64,000 nt of DNA from assembly GCA_964035575.1 (NCBI GenBank), contig OZ037856.1, forward strand, positions 868,001 through 932,000, read 5' to 3'. Shown here piece by piece: positions 1 to 9,271 of this stretch. This DNA is from Rhynchopus sp. YZ270_cl-10 (Eukaryota; Euglenozoa; Diplonemea; Diplonemida; Diplonemidae). The translations under genes were made by a program, and so were the position numbers. The notes beneath the pieces were generated by a model, which saw nothing but the letters and a program-made list of their open reading frames with translations, had not been told where the DNA came from and ran no database searches. Each line of letters opens with the position of its first letter. Position 1 is the first letter of the stretch.

Positions 1-12
1 TGTTTCTACCGA

Positions 13-190
13 ATACGACACTCCGGAGTTCAGTCCCACCAACTAGAACCCGGAGGCGTTTTACACTCTCCGCTTCACTCTATGCAATGGTATCTTGCTG
101 TTTTACGATGTCTCTACTGTAGTGGCATATTAAAACATTTCATAAAACCCCCTTTCCAAATAAGCAGTGGCGGGACACGTTACTGTCTCT
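13..190 (+). repeat. Upstream half of a local tandem duplication (copy 1)
   Basis: This block matches 1810-1985 closely, starting at the string CGACACTCCGGAGTTCAGTC and running through ACGATGTCTCTACTGTAG to the CCCCCTTTCCA stretch. Together with the duplicated sulfotransferase start (620-679 against 2247-2300) it shows that the whole promoter-to-start segment was duplicated. It also contains one copy of the dispersed GAGGCGTTTTGCACTTTC family. Confidence 0.85.
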
Positions 191-605
191 TATTCAACGC
201 AAAATGTTTTTTTTTTACTATGTCTCTACTATTAGCGTTTTTGGGGGGATTTGGTTTCAAAATCCGTTGTGGTGACAAAACACAGTAGAGGCTATAAAAA
301 GGCTCCCTTAACAGACACTTTCAATTATTGTTTTTTTTTTTTTTTTTTTGGTTTTGTGTGCTACCAATCCGCAATGAGACTGCCCCTTTTTCTTCGACTC
401 AAGGTACACTCAGAACTTCCCCGACAACAAAAAAAATTCGTCTTTTTCCCCCACCCCATTAACCCCAGGTTACTCAGGTTAGAGTGTCACAGAAGCGTGG
501 CACTCACGCACGGTCCTCTTCACTGAGTCGGCTGCGCCTCCCACCCTGCACCTTATGACTTCCAGCCTCTTCTTTATGTATTTCAAGTCAAACTTCTTCA
601 CTTTC
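191..605. other. 5' flank of the sulfotransferase gene
   Basis: This stretch holds no supported gene. It has long T runs (around 190-220 and 330-350). Near 570-605 there is a partial copy of a dispersed repeat (TATTTCAAGTCAA) followed by the pyrimidine tract CTTCTTCACTTTCAG. That tract could be a 3' splice site, either of a 5'UTR intron or of a trans-splicing event, about 37 bases before the start codon at 643. Confidence 0.5.
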
Positions 606-642
606 AGAATCCTTCTCTTCCTCTGTTTGCTCTTCTCCCACA

Positions 643-1635
643 ATGTGGTCCAGCTATGATTACAGCAAGGCGAGAAGCGCTCAGCCCCCTCATGAGCTTT
701 TGGGGCGCGTACCTGAAGATGGGGAAGACTTTGCGGTTGACGAGAAGGGTTTCGTCGGGACTGTTGTGGAGGGCGTGAAGTACCCCTTTGGGTTCACGTC
801 TGATGTGGTGAACTACCCTGCGCAGTTTGACGTGGGTGAGGAGGACATCATCATCTGCACGTACCCGAAGTGCGGGACGACGTGGATGCAGCAGATTGTG
901 CTGCTCCTCCTTGCCAACGGTGACAAGGAAAAGGTCGACTACCCAATCGACCTCGCACCCTGGCGCGAAATGACCGTCGCAAAGGGTGGCACCGAAGCCT
1001 TTGACGCCATCAAACCATCGTTCGGCCAAAACCGTATTGTCTGGAAAACGCACGCCCCCCTCGTGAAGCTGCCTTGGAAGACACGTCACGCAGGCTCAAA
1101 GATGATTGTTGTTGGACGCAACCCTTTCGACGCTGCCATCTCCTACTTCCACCACACCCTGAACATCCCGATGTACAACTACACTGGCGACTTTGACCAC
1201 TTCTTGAACGAGATATTCCTGACAGGGCAGGCGGACTCAGACTTCTGGGAGTGGCATGGTCAGCACTACAACGAGATTGAGAAGCAGAAGGCGGCTGGGG
1301 TGGACAACAACCTGTGGATCACATACGAGGAGATGAAGGCTGACCCGTGTGCGAGTGTGCGCAAGGTTGCGGAGTTCCTTGGCATCACCGTGGATGATGA
1401 GTTGTTGGAGAAGGTTGTGGGCTCGTCTGCCTTCGATCAGATGAAGGAGCAGTTTGCCAAGGTTGCTGCCGCCAAGATCGCGGAAGGAAAGTTTGCACTG
1501 AAGGACCACATCCGTCAAGGACAGAGTGGTGCCTGGAAGAAGACCCTCACTGCTGAACAACTCGACATCCTCACAAAAGCACACAAAGAGAGAAGTGAAA
1601 AGTACGGACTCCCAGCCGACGTCTTTGTTTTCTGA
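643..1635 (+). CDS. Cytosolic-type sulfotransferase (PAPS-dependent)
   Basis: This 330-residue protein should transfer a sulfuryl group from PAPS to a hydroxyl or amine on a small molecule in the cytosol. Three family signatures are visible: the PAPS 5'-phosphosulfate loop YPKCGTTW (residues 74-81), the 3'-phosphate site GRNPFDAAISY (158-168) and the C-terminal RQGQSGAWKKTLT (291-303), equivalent to the RKGxxGDWK motif. The His in VWKTHAPL (H137) sits where SULT enzymes carry the catalytic histidine. There is no signal peptide or membrane segment, and length is slightly above the 290-300 typical of animal SULTs. It is a single exon. The ACAATG start lies 37 bases after a pyrimidine-AG tract. 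A truncated copy of its 5' end lies 1.6 kb downstream. Family assignment is firm; the substrate is unknown. Confidence 0.95.
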   Translation: MWSSYDYSKARSAQPPHELLGRVPEDGEDFAVDEKGFVGTVVEGVKYPFGFTSDVVNYPAQFDVGEEDIIICTYPKCGTTWMQQIVLLLLANGDKEKVDYPIDLAPWREMTVAKGGTEAFDAIKPSFGQNRIVWKTHAPLVKLPWKTRHAGSKMIVVGRNPFDAAISYFHHTLNIPMYNYTGDFDHFLNEIFLTGQADSDFWEWHGQHYNEIEKQKAAGVDNNLWITYEEMKADPCASVRKVAEFLGITVDDELLEKVVGSSAFDQMKEQFAKVAAAKIAEGKFALKDHIRQGQSGAWKKTLTAEQLDILTKAHKERSEKYGLPADVFVF

Positions 1636-1809
1636 TGAAGGGGACACCTTTGTGGTTGCACTGACTATGGTTGCACTCAACGTTTGTCTCGACAGTATTG
1701 CAATATCATTGACATTATTATGACCAACCTTTCAATGTTGTGTCACGACAGTCACATGCATCTGACAACTTTCCCTTTTCTTTCTATGCGCTTCTTTCGC
1801 TAAACACCC

Positions 1810-2300
1810 AATGCGACACTCCGGAGTTCAGTCTCGCACTGCGACCCGGAGGCGTTTTGCACTTTCCACTTCACTTTATACCATAATTGCTCGCTGTTTT
1901 ACGATGTCTCTACTGTAGTGGCATGTTAAAACTTTTCATAAAAACCCCCTTTCCAAAAAAAGCACTGGTGGGTCACGTTCTGTCTACAACTCAGCGTAGA
2001 AAAGAAATTACTATGTCTGGGTAGTGCCCCCCCTCTCTACGAGTGTTTTTTAAAGGGGAGGCTGGGGATGTGTTTCAATGTGGCAGATGCGTTATATCTC
2101 ATGATGGTCGCATTGTTGCATATTCTTCCTTTATTTCGCAAACAAGATGACGCTAGTGTGCTTTGAACACTGCTCTGTTTCCAACGTTAAAAAAAAAGAG
2201 AAAAAATGCTCAATATATTGCCCTTCTCCCTTCAGTCTTCTCTGTTTCCTCTCTTCTCCCACAATGTGGTCCAGCTATGATTACAGCAAGGCGAGAAGCG
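1810..2300 (+). repeat. Tandem duplication copy 2 of the sulfotransferase 5' region
   Basis: Bases 1810-1985 repeat 13-190, and 2247-2300 repeat 620-679, including the leader TCTTCTCCCACAATG and the first 13 codons. The spacing between the two conserved parts is shorter here (about 450 instead of 630 bases), so the middle has been deleted or has diverged. The middle includes a purine-rich insert and T/A runs. Confidence 0.85.
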
Positions 2301-2404
2301 TTCGATCCTTAGATCAACTGAGATACAATGTATTTGGTACTCCAGAAATCCAAAAAAAAAAACTAGTAGAAATAGTGGAGTTCATCCTCGGGTGGCTACA
2401 CTAA
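2264..2404 (+). pseudogene. Truncated sulfotransferase copy
   Basis: The first 12 codons (MWSSYDYSKARS) and the leader are the same as in the intact gene at 643. Homology then stops abruptly around 2300. The remaining 33 codons are unrelated and run into an A-tailed dispersed repeat (2375-2430) before a stop. No PAPS-binding motif is present, so this is a broken partial duplicate. It still has a complete short ORF of 46 codons and might be transcribed, because it kept the upstream region. The sharp edge suggests that the tandem copy was cut by a rearrangement or by insertion of the A-tailed repeat. Confidence 0.8.
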
Positions 2405-2430
2405 TACAACCAAGTTTTCAAAAAACGAAG
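2375..2430 (+). repeat. A-tailed dispersed repeat (family A), copy 1
   Basis: The core TTCATCCTCGGGTG is followed by CTACACTAATACAACCAAG, then TTTTC and an A run. Related copies sit at 31856-31912 and 38431-38497 on the same strand, and at about 6236-6297 on the opposite strand. The 3' A tail and absence of coding capacity suggest a short retroposon (SINE-like) or an exapted 3' end. No A/B-box promoter was recognised. Confidence 0.65.
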
Positions 2431-2828
2431 TACGCGACAACTACGCAATAAGTACGCCTGAAGTACGCAATATGGGGTCGTCAGGAGCAGTATTGAATTT
2501 TTTTTTTTCCCTCTCTTCCTTTTCCTCCGGGGGTTCGATAACCCGCGGAGTGTCAGTGCCCTGCGTCTCAGAGGCGTTTTGCACTATCAACTTCACTCCT
2601 TCCGATACACGACAAACCTTCTGGAAACCCATCTCTGAAGCTGTGCGCTAACGAATGTCATCCCTGCGACTAAGCACTCTAAGTCTCAGGGCCATCTTAT
2701 CTCACCTTCCTTTTCGGACCTCCGAAAGCATTACATTCCCAATACCCCCCAGCACCCAGCTTTCAATCCACAATACACCCCCCTCCAGACAGACACAAGC
2801 AACACCAAAAAACACACTAAGAACAACA

Positions 2829-4372
2829 ATGAAGTCCCTTCGCGCGGTACGTCGTTTCTGCTCATCCACTGCCACCCCCACCTCTACACCCTTGGAGACA
2901 CCTACGTCTTCCTCCTCCCTTGGATGGACTGACCGTGAGACCGCTGCGTACATTCAGACTTCGATTGTCCCTTCGCTTCCTTCTGGGCATGATGCCGCTG
3001 TGGGGAGATTGACAGAAGAGTTGGAGAAATTGCGTGCGTTAGGATGCAGTGTGTGGACAGAGTCATGGGCTGCAGCGATTGCGCATTTCACACCGAAGAC
3101 AAAGAGAAAGGCAAGCGTTCAAGCAAAGGATGCGGCGCAGAAACTCTTCGATAACTGTGTCGTTGCAGGCATCGAACCGGACGCATCGATCTACCAAGGG
3201 TTGGTCAGCGTCCAGCAACGGTACATCGACTGCAGGGTTGTCTTTGACTTTATGGTGCTCGATGGCACAACGCCGGATGAAGACTGTGTTCTGGGTGTGC
3301 TCAGGATGTGCCGTCGCTACAATACCACTTCCAGGCATAAGGCAGAGTCTCTCATGACCTTTCTAGAGCACGAAGGGGTCGTGCCAACACAGAGGGTCTG
3401 GAATGAGTTTCTTTCGATCTACGCTGCGGCAGGGGATCTGCCTGGGGCGTCGGGGGTGCTGCTGAGGATGAAGGCGTGTGGGGCAACGTTGGATGAGAAA
3501 ACGTTTACCACCTTTGTGACGTGTTGCGCGAATAGTCCAAATATGACGGAAAGTTTTGGAACCGCAGAAATGGCAATCGCGCAATCATATAAATTGGGAA
3601 TTCCAATGTCATCATTGGGGATGGCGAAGCTGATGAAGTTGTACCGAAGGCATGAGTCTGCGAAGCGGGGTGGGCAGCTCTACGCAACAGCGGAGAAGCA
3701 GGGCAAGGTATCGTCGGAGCTGCTGTGGCACTACTCGTTTATTGTAGCAAAAGGGGATACGAAGTGGACACGCAAAGCACTACGCAAATCAGTCAAATCC
3801 CGTTTCCTCAAAACCCTGCGTCAAGCGGCAGCGCAAAAACCCAACGAAAAGGTGCAGAACCTCCTCAAGAACCTCATAAAAAAGCGCGCCAGAAAGGCAA
3901 TAAAGCGGACCAAGAAAACGAAAGACAAGACAGACGGGATAGACTTGATAGGCGCCGCGATAAAAAAGCATTTGGCGAGGAAAACGTCTGATGACGAAGG
4001 GGTATGTCTTCTTCTTTTATGTGAGTCATCACAACGTCCCTGTAACGGTACGCCGGAGAAAGAACCGGCCACCTGGTCTCGGTTGGTGGCTTTTTTTTGG
4101 GGGTACTCTCGTACCCCAAAAACGTACCCCAAACCTGATGTGGTTGGGACGACGGTGTAGACACCTCTCCTGGCCACAAGGGGCACAGTCACCTTTCCTT
4201 TTCCTCCCCATGGTTTCGCAGACTCCGTATTTTATAATCAAATACGGCAACTCTAAATGATACCCACGAGCCATATACCCGCAAACCACCCCATCTTTCT
4301 CCACAGACATCAAGCACCACTTCCACCAGCGCCGCTGCTCCGAAGCCTTCTAAGGTTGTGACCATTGTGTGA
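2829..4372 (+). CDS. PPR-like helical-repeat protein, probably organellar
   Basis: There are two exons: 2829-4001 and 4307-4372, with intron GTATGT...CCACAG and phase 0. The spliced protein has about 412 residues. The N-terminus (MKSLRAVRRFCSSTATPT) is rich in Arg, Ser and Thr and lacks acids, like a mitochondrial targeting peptide. Helix-turn-helix units of pentatricopeptide type are visible, for example the segment from VVPTQRVWNEFLSIY to the following GATLDEKTFTTFVTCC. The last 70 residues of exon 1 are strongly Lys/Arg-rich, which suits RNA binding. PPR proteins bind organellar RNA one base per repeat; the target here is unknown. I chose the ATG at 2829 (ACAATG context). An in-frame ATG at 2655 would add 58 residues. 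Exon 2 adds a short Ser/Thr tail, and its in-phase join supports the intron. Confidence 0.75.
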
Positions 4373-5137
4373 GATGCACCACCAAAGCACCCTAGCATAG
4401 GGTAGGCTTCATCTTCAGAAAACCGCACAGCACAGCAGCAACAGGGAAGACGTTGCAGGCACACACTGCCAATACTGTTTACCCCGCCTGCCCGCTATTG
4501 GTAATCGGATAAACAAAGCAAAAAAAAAAAAAAACTTCTAGTATGGTGCGGTTCAGCAACCCAGTTCCCCCAGGGTGTTCTCCTATGGTTCAACTACGGA
4601 TTTCTCGTGGATCGTTGACTGTACTTTTATATTTGTGATATGAGGCGCATATGGGCCACATTCCACGAGGAGGAGGAATCCCTCCCCCACCCCTTCTCCC
4701 CTCTCTCCAAACCCCCACCTCGTCGACAAAGCTTCGCACCCCCTAAACGGCATTGTTGTGTTCTGCTAGGGTAGTTGCGTATTATATCTTTCCTTTTTTT
4801 CTAGTCTAACAAAAAAAGATTATTCGACACGTTGTGTGCGATACGACAAAATCTCCCCTCTCAATCCCCTTTTTATTCCTACGAAGCTCGCTTTAAAGGA
4901 GAAAATAGTATTACCGGGTACGGTCGCCAAATCATCCCTCAGACAGGAGGATTTGTGCAAATCAACACAACTTTACCTACCTACCCGATCCTACTATTTT
5001 CAACTTTACTCCAAACAAAGCACCGCATATGCTACAAAATATCCGGGACAGTCAGAAGCACCATATTGTACAAAACCACCCGCCAAACACCAGCATTGTT
5101 TGCACCTCTCCCTCCCTCCCCCTCTTTCCCCCAAACC
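4373..5137. other. Intergenic stretch with a repeat in the Nudix leader
   Basis: No gene is supported. The first part is C-rich and T-rich low-complexity DNA. Bases 4871-5000 are a 130-bp dispersed repeat that recurs at 16454-16580. Pyrimidine-rich sequence (CTCTCCCTCCCTCCCCC) leads to the Nudix start at 5138. Confidence 0.6.
4871..5000 (+). repeat. 130-bp dispersed repeat (family F), copy 1
   Basis: It begins TATTCCTACGAAGCTCGC, contains TACCGGGTACGGTCGCCAAA and ends ACCCGATCCTACTATTT. The second copy at 16454-16580 is about 90% identical by eye, in the same orientation. This copy lies just before the first Nudix gene; the other lies in a gene-free stretch. The mobile type is unknown. Confidence 0.8.
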
Positions 5138-6007
5138 ATGCCTCTGTCAACACTAACACGAAGTCTACTAGAACGCCGTGCGTCATCGTTGCTCCTACGA
5201 CGCCACTCTGCTGTAGCATGCGTCACAAGACTTGCAGACCCTACCGATGAGAGTTCCTTGGAAGTCCTCTTTATGACCCGCGCAACACGGGCCTCAGACA
5301 AATGGAGTGGCCAGGTAGCGTTTCCTGGAGGCAAGCAGGACGATACAGACAACGATGCAAAGCACACTGCAGAGCGCGAGACACAAGAGGAGATCGGTCT
5401 CGACCTAACAGAAGGGTTTACCTATCTTGGACAGCTTCACGACCTCACCGCCATCCCAAAGGAGTTAAGTCTGTCTTGCTACGTTTATCACCAAGTCGGT
5501 GAGACGCCTCCATTCCACCTAAACGAAAAAGAGGTCGCCTCCACATCGTGGATCCCTCTCGCAACGTTGTCAGCAAAGGAAAACCTTACCGATGTCGGCT
5601 GGCCTGCAGAAGGGACTCCCATGCCTTTTAAAAGTTTACGGTATATGGGGGTACGGAGACTCCACTTTAGGGGAATAGATCTGGGGAAGCTTGATGGAAA
5701 TGAACAGCTTCTTTGGGGGTTGACCCTGCGGTTAGTCACGAATTTGTTGCAAGAAAGCGGCTGTGAGTACAAACACCTTAGAAGGATTCCTTACTTCTAT
5801 TACGAAGGCCCCCTGAGCATGGTGCACAACGCGATCAACACTGCAGCAACGCATCTGCTGTCGCTGTGCGGGGTTCGGTTGTCATGGTCCAATTCGATCA
5901 AGGTGCAGCTTGCGTGTGTGTGGGGTGTATTGATCATAACTGTGTTGGGACTGCTGCACGCTGTCTATAAAGAGGTGTTCAAGCAACAGAGAGTAAAGGA
6001 TGTGTAG
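5138..6007 (+). CDS. Nudix hydrolase, CoA-diphosphatase type (paralogue 1)
   Basis: The 289-residue protein has the Nudix box at residues 64-88 (GGKQDD...TAERETQEEIGL). This matches GX5EX7REUXEEXGU except that the first Glu is replaced. It is preceded by the WSGQVAFPGG element typical of the UPF0035/NUDT7-NUDT8-PCD1 subgroup, which cleaves CoA or acyl-CoA to 3',5'-ADP and phosphopantetheine. Near the C-terminus, a hydrophobic stretch (VQLACVWGVLIITVLGLL) followed by a basic tail looks like a membrane anchor, which is unusual for this family. The N-terminus is Arg-rich without acids over 20 residues and may be a targeting peptide. The ATG at 5138 aligns with the starts of the paralogues at 6951 and 9272; the upstream in-frame reading from 4832 is repeat sequence. 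Family is sure; exact substrate is inferred. Confidence 0.93.
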   Translation: MPLSTLTRSLLERRASSLLLRRHSAVACVTRLADPTDESSLEVLFMTRATRASDKWSGQVAFPGGKQDDTDNDAKHTAERETQEEIGLDLTEGFTYLGQLHDLTAIPKELSLSCYVYHQVGETPPFHLNEKEVASTSWIPLATLSAKENLTDVGWPAEGTPMPFKSLRYMGVRRLHFRGIDLGKLDGNEQLLWGLTLRLVTNLLQESGCEYKHLRRIPYFYYEGPLSMVHNAINTAATHLLSLCGVRLSWSNSIKVQLACVWGVLIITVLGLLHAVYKEVFKQQRVKDV

Positions 6008-6950
6008 GTGGGAAGTGTTGGGCGAAAAAAAAAAAGAACTCCCCAACTGTTGAGGTTACATTTGAGGTCACATTTGCACACATAATTTATCTCTGGATGG
6101 AGGTCATTGTCGGGGTGCTTTTTTTTAGGTACACTGTCAAGGCTATTTCAAGTCAACTTTTTTTAAATATAAAGCTCTTGGCTAACTGGAGGGGCTTTGT
6201 TCGGTGGGAGGTTAGCTTCTAAATTACTCTTTTTTTTGTATTCGTGGAGACTCCCGAGGATGAGTTCCACCATTTTTTTTTTGGTTTTGGATTGAAGTTG
6301 GTCCTGTAGTTTGCATCTTACCGTACTACTGCAGTTGATGCTGCATAAATGGAACGCGGAGATGAGGGGCCGTAGGGAGTCCTCAGTTTGCATCTCACCA
6401 CCCCCCTCTCTGTTTGGGGAATTGCCCCAACGTTTCCCCCCAAACATTGTTACCCACACCCTCTCGTGTAGAGCATCAACGAAATGACGACACGGTTAGA
6501 TACTTTGTGGAGAATGCGGTGTCTGTGTCCACAGAGGCGTTTGCACTTTCAACTTCTCTTTTTTGTTCTGGTTGTGAACCGCCGTTCTCTTACGGTATGG
6601 AACACCCATGTCCCACCCTTAGCATGAGCTCGACTGAGATGCGTTTTAGCACGTTTCAACTATTTTTTCTTGATCAGTGATCTTCGGTTCATAAGGATGA
6701 GATACGTTGCCGGTATTTTTCGACCCCAGAGGCGTTTTGCACTATCAAAACTTCACTGTTCCTTTTTTTGTGTTCAAAAACCCAACAGCGTCTGTCCATA
6801 TCTGAGCTGCGCAGTGCGCTCGGTGTTCCATTTACAAAACATAATAAAAAAGGTGCCCTTTTTTGTGTCAATTATTTTCGCATCCCCTTCCCTTTGCATG
6901 TTACCGCCCCATCCCAACTAGATTACCTTTGCAAGCTTCCTTCTAAAACA
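6008..6950. other. Repeat-rich spacer between Nudix 1 and Nudix 2
   Basis: No gene is supported. It contains a partial family B repeat (6120-6165), an inverted copy of the A-tailed family A (6236-6297) and three copies of the GAGGCGTTTTGCACTTTC family (about 6533, 6636 and 6731). The last 65 bases (from about 6888, CTTCCCTTTGCATGT) are the leader shared with Nudix 3. Confidence 0.6.
6236..6297 (-). repeat. A-tailed dispersed repeat (family A), inverted copy
   Basis: The reverse complement reads GGTGGAACTCATCCTCGGG, then AGTCTCCACGAATACAA and an A run, like the copies at 2375, 31856 and 38431. It is the only family A copy I see on the minus strand. Confidence 0.6.
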
Positions 6951-7787
6951 ATGTCGTTGGCAACACTGAGAAGAGTTATGGCCGAGGAAACCCCTGTGGA
7001 GCTCAACCTGAAGAAGCAGTCATCTGTCGCCTGCATTGTGCGGCAACGTGACCCACTTGACGAAGCCAGCGTTGAGATCCTCTTTATCCTGCGTGCGAAG
7101 ATGAAGGGGAACCATTGGAGTGGTCACGTGGCGTTCCCTGGAGGCAAGCAGGACAAGACCGACAAAAGCCTGCGCCATACTGCAGAGCGTGAGACGATGG
7201 AGGAGCTTGGCCTGGACTTAACGAAAGGGTTTGATTGTCTTGGGAAGCTCACTGTGTTGCAGGCAACGAAGCAGCTAGCTCTGTCGTGCTATGTGTACGT
7301 GCAGACGGTGGCCACCACACCGGAGCTGACCTTGAGTGAGTCGGAGGTGGCTTCTGTTACTTGGGTGCCTGTGGGGGCCACCATGGACACAGCCAACAAG
7401 ACGTACATGAGGTACCCCCCACCAAAGCAAGAGTTGCGCCTGCCGTTCCACATGCTCGGTATCGAGAGCTTCCAGTTCAGGGGGATGGACCTTGGCCACC
7501 ACGGCAACGACAAATACGTGCTCTGGGGACTGACCATGCAGCTCACTGCGCGTCTCCTCTTGAACGCAGGTTTCCACTCAGAGCATTTGACAAAAAACCC
7601 TATTTTTTACTTCGAAGGCAGACTCGGGCGTCTTCACAGTGAAATTGCACGGTTTAACACAAGAGTTTTTGAATCGCTTGGGGCGATAATGCACTGGGAC
7701 CGTGTGCTGATGAGCCACTTGATGATATCTTGGGCAGGCATGGGTTGTGCGGGTGTTGCTGTGGCTAGGATGGTCAGTAAGTTGTGA
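6951..7787 (+). CDS. Nudix hydrolase, CoA-diphosphatase type (paralogue 2)
   Basis: This is a 278-residue protein. The Nudix box lies at residues 64-88 (GGKQDK...TAERETMEELGL), preceded by WSGHVAFPGG, as in CoA diphosphatases. As in paralogue 1, the usual first Glu of the box is missing, while the REx2EE core that binds Mg2+ is intact. A C-terminal hydrophobic helix (HLMISWAGMGCAGVAVA) ending MVSKL suggests tail anchoring. MVSKL ends SKL, the canonical peroxisomal PTS1 tripeptide, so peroxisomal targeting is an alternative to simple tail anchoring and fits the peroxisomal role of NUDT7. The start is set by the conserved leader and ATGTCGTTGGCAAC shared with the gene at 9272. The two proteins are about 85-90% identical by eye, so this is a recent tandem duplication. 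Confidence 0.94.
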   Translation: MSLATLRRVMAEETPVELNLKKQSSVACIVRQRDPLDEASVEILFILRAKMKGNHWSGHVAFPGGKQDKTDKSLRHTAERETMEELGLDLTKGFDCLGKLTVLQATKQLALSCYVYVQTVATTPELTLSESEVASVTWVPVGATMDTANKTYMRYPPPKQELRLPFHMLGIESFQFRGMDLGHHGNDKYVLWGLTMQLTARLLLNAGFHSEHLTKNPIFYFEGRLGRLHSEIARFNTRVFESLGAIMHWDRVLMSHLMISWAGMGCAGVAVARMVSKL

Positions 7788-9271
7788 GGGGTTTTAGGTT
7801 GGGAACGAAGCTCAAAGGAATTCCTGAACGACTAAAGAACGTCTGTCAAATACAAGGGTCTACTGTGGGGAACCTACAGCGAACATCAGCAACAGGATGA
7901 AAATGTCAGGGGCCGAAGGGCCCCAGACTTTCCAGGCGAACCAACACGAATTTTTATTTTGTGCGAGTGAAGCAACTTCACCCATGCAACACAATTCGTG
8001 TACGAACGATACCGCCGTTGACTGACCCTTTTGCTTTTCCACATAGTCACTCTTTCCGTTGCCCTTTGTTACCTTTCCAGCACAGACTTTCTTTAGTTTG
8101 CCCTTCAAATGATTTCAAAAGGGCATTTTATTTTTCTACGCTCCCTTTCTGCTACAGGAGTGTGTTTGCCCCTTTACGACACATCTTGTTCGTGTCTATT
8201 TTTTTTATAAAACTTACCTAGTCCTGTCTTGCAAAGACTTTTCCACACGGAACAACTGATCTTTTTTTTTTTTTTTTTTGTTTTCCATCGACTTTGCATG
8301 TGACCTTTGTGACAAGACGGTCCACACCTACACCTTTACCTTATGTCCTGACCTCCCGGCGGGTTGCACTGAAGCATCCTGTCGCATTTTGTATTCCCAA
8401 CAGAACCATTGCTCTTAGAAAGCACATTGTTTCGTTCTGAGGTTTTGCTTATTTCAGAAATATATTTTTTTTGTGTATGAGACACTTAGTTAGTTTTTTG
8501 TTTTTCTTTCTGCTTTGATCATGACTAGATTTCGGAATATTTTATCAATCTTTTTGCCTGACTTTTATTTTATTTCCCCAAAAAAATACCTAAAAAAACG
8601 TATGCATCCATCGCTCCGCCTTTTGTCTGAAGATGGCCGAAGGCGAAGAGAAGTATATGGCAGTATGTGACTGACATCTGTCATGTGTCCTTTGCTCAGA
8701 GCGATGTTTGTGTAATGGGCGGGGAGATGCATCTTCCTCAAGAGAGAGAAGTCCATCTCGTCGCAGGCTGTTGTTCTTCTTCGTTAGGGACAATAATAGC
8801 AAGGTGTGCCCCCGTATCATTCCCATCCTTTATTCTTTTTGTTTGTAGTTTAAGATGTGTGTCCGTAGGGCCCTTTTTCATCTTTCAAGTTTTTGGTCAC
8901 CAAGTGAACCTTCGCATCATTTCCTTGGATGAGTGTGCACAGAGAGGCATTCATCTGACGAAGGTATTTTTTCCCCCCCAAAGTTTTTTACACAGGGGGT
9001 GAGTTGAGGAGTGCGTCAAAAAGTGTACCGTTTCTCTCTGTGGAGGTGGCTTGCCACCAACGAAATTGTTTCCATGTTCCACTGCGGCCTTTTGACACTC
9101 CTGGACACAGGTGCCCGTCATAGTGTTGGTCTATGTGGCGTATCACGCGATGCTCCAAATAAACGTCTCTCCCCCACCCCTTGGGGTTTCTTAGCCACGC
9201 ATTCACTCTTCCCTTTGCATGTCACCGCCCCATCCCAACTAGATTACCTTTGCAAGCTTCCTTCTAAAACA
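7788..9271. other. Spacer between Nudix 2 and Nudix 3
   Basis: About 1.4 kb without a supported gene. It is mostly T-rich low-complexity DNA (long T run near 8262-8280). Short reading frames on both strands lack conserved features. The final 65 bases repeat the leader of Nudix 2, so the duplicated unit began about 65 bases before the start codon. Confidence 0.6.

Noticed and set aside
2523-2594. tRNA gene or tRNA-derived SINE suggested by GGGTTCGATAACCC
   Set aside because: It resembles a T-arm/B box but is one base too long, and no acceptor stem, anticodon arm or A box is visible. Copies at 21415 and 21680 degenerate in the same part.
2655-2828. Upstream start for the PPR-like gene
   Set aside because: It is possible, but the ATG at 2829 has the ACAATG context shared by other genes and a better targeting-peptide profile. 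The extension is mentioned in that entry.
4832-5137. N-terminal extension of Nudix 1
   Set aside because: It reads through a dispersed repeat also found at 16454, and the paralogues start at the equivalent of 5138.
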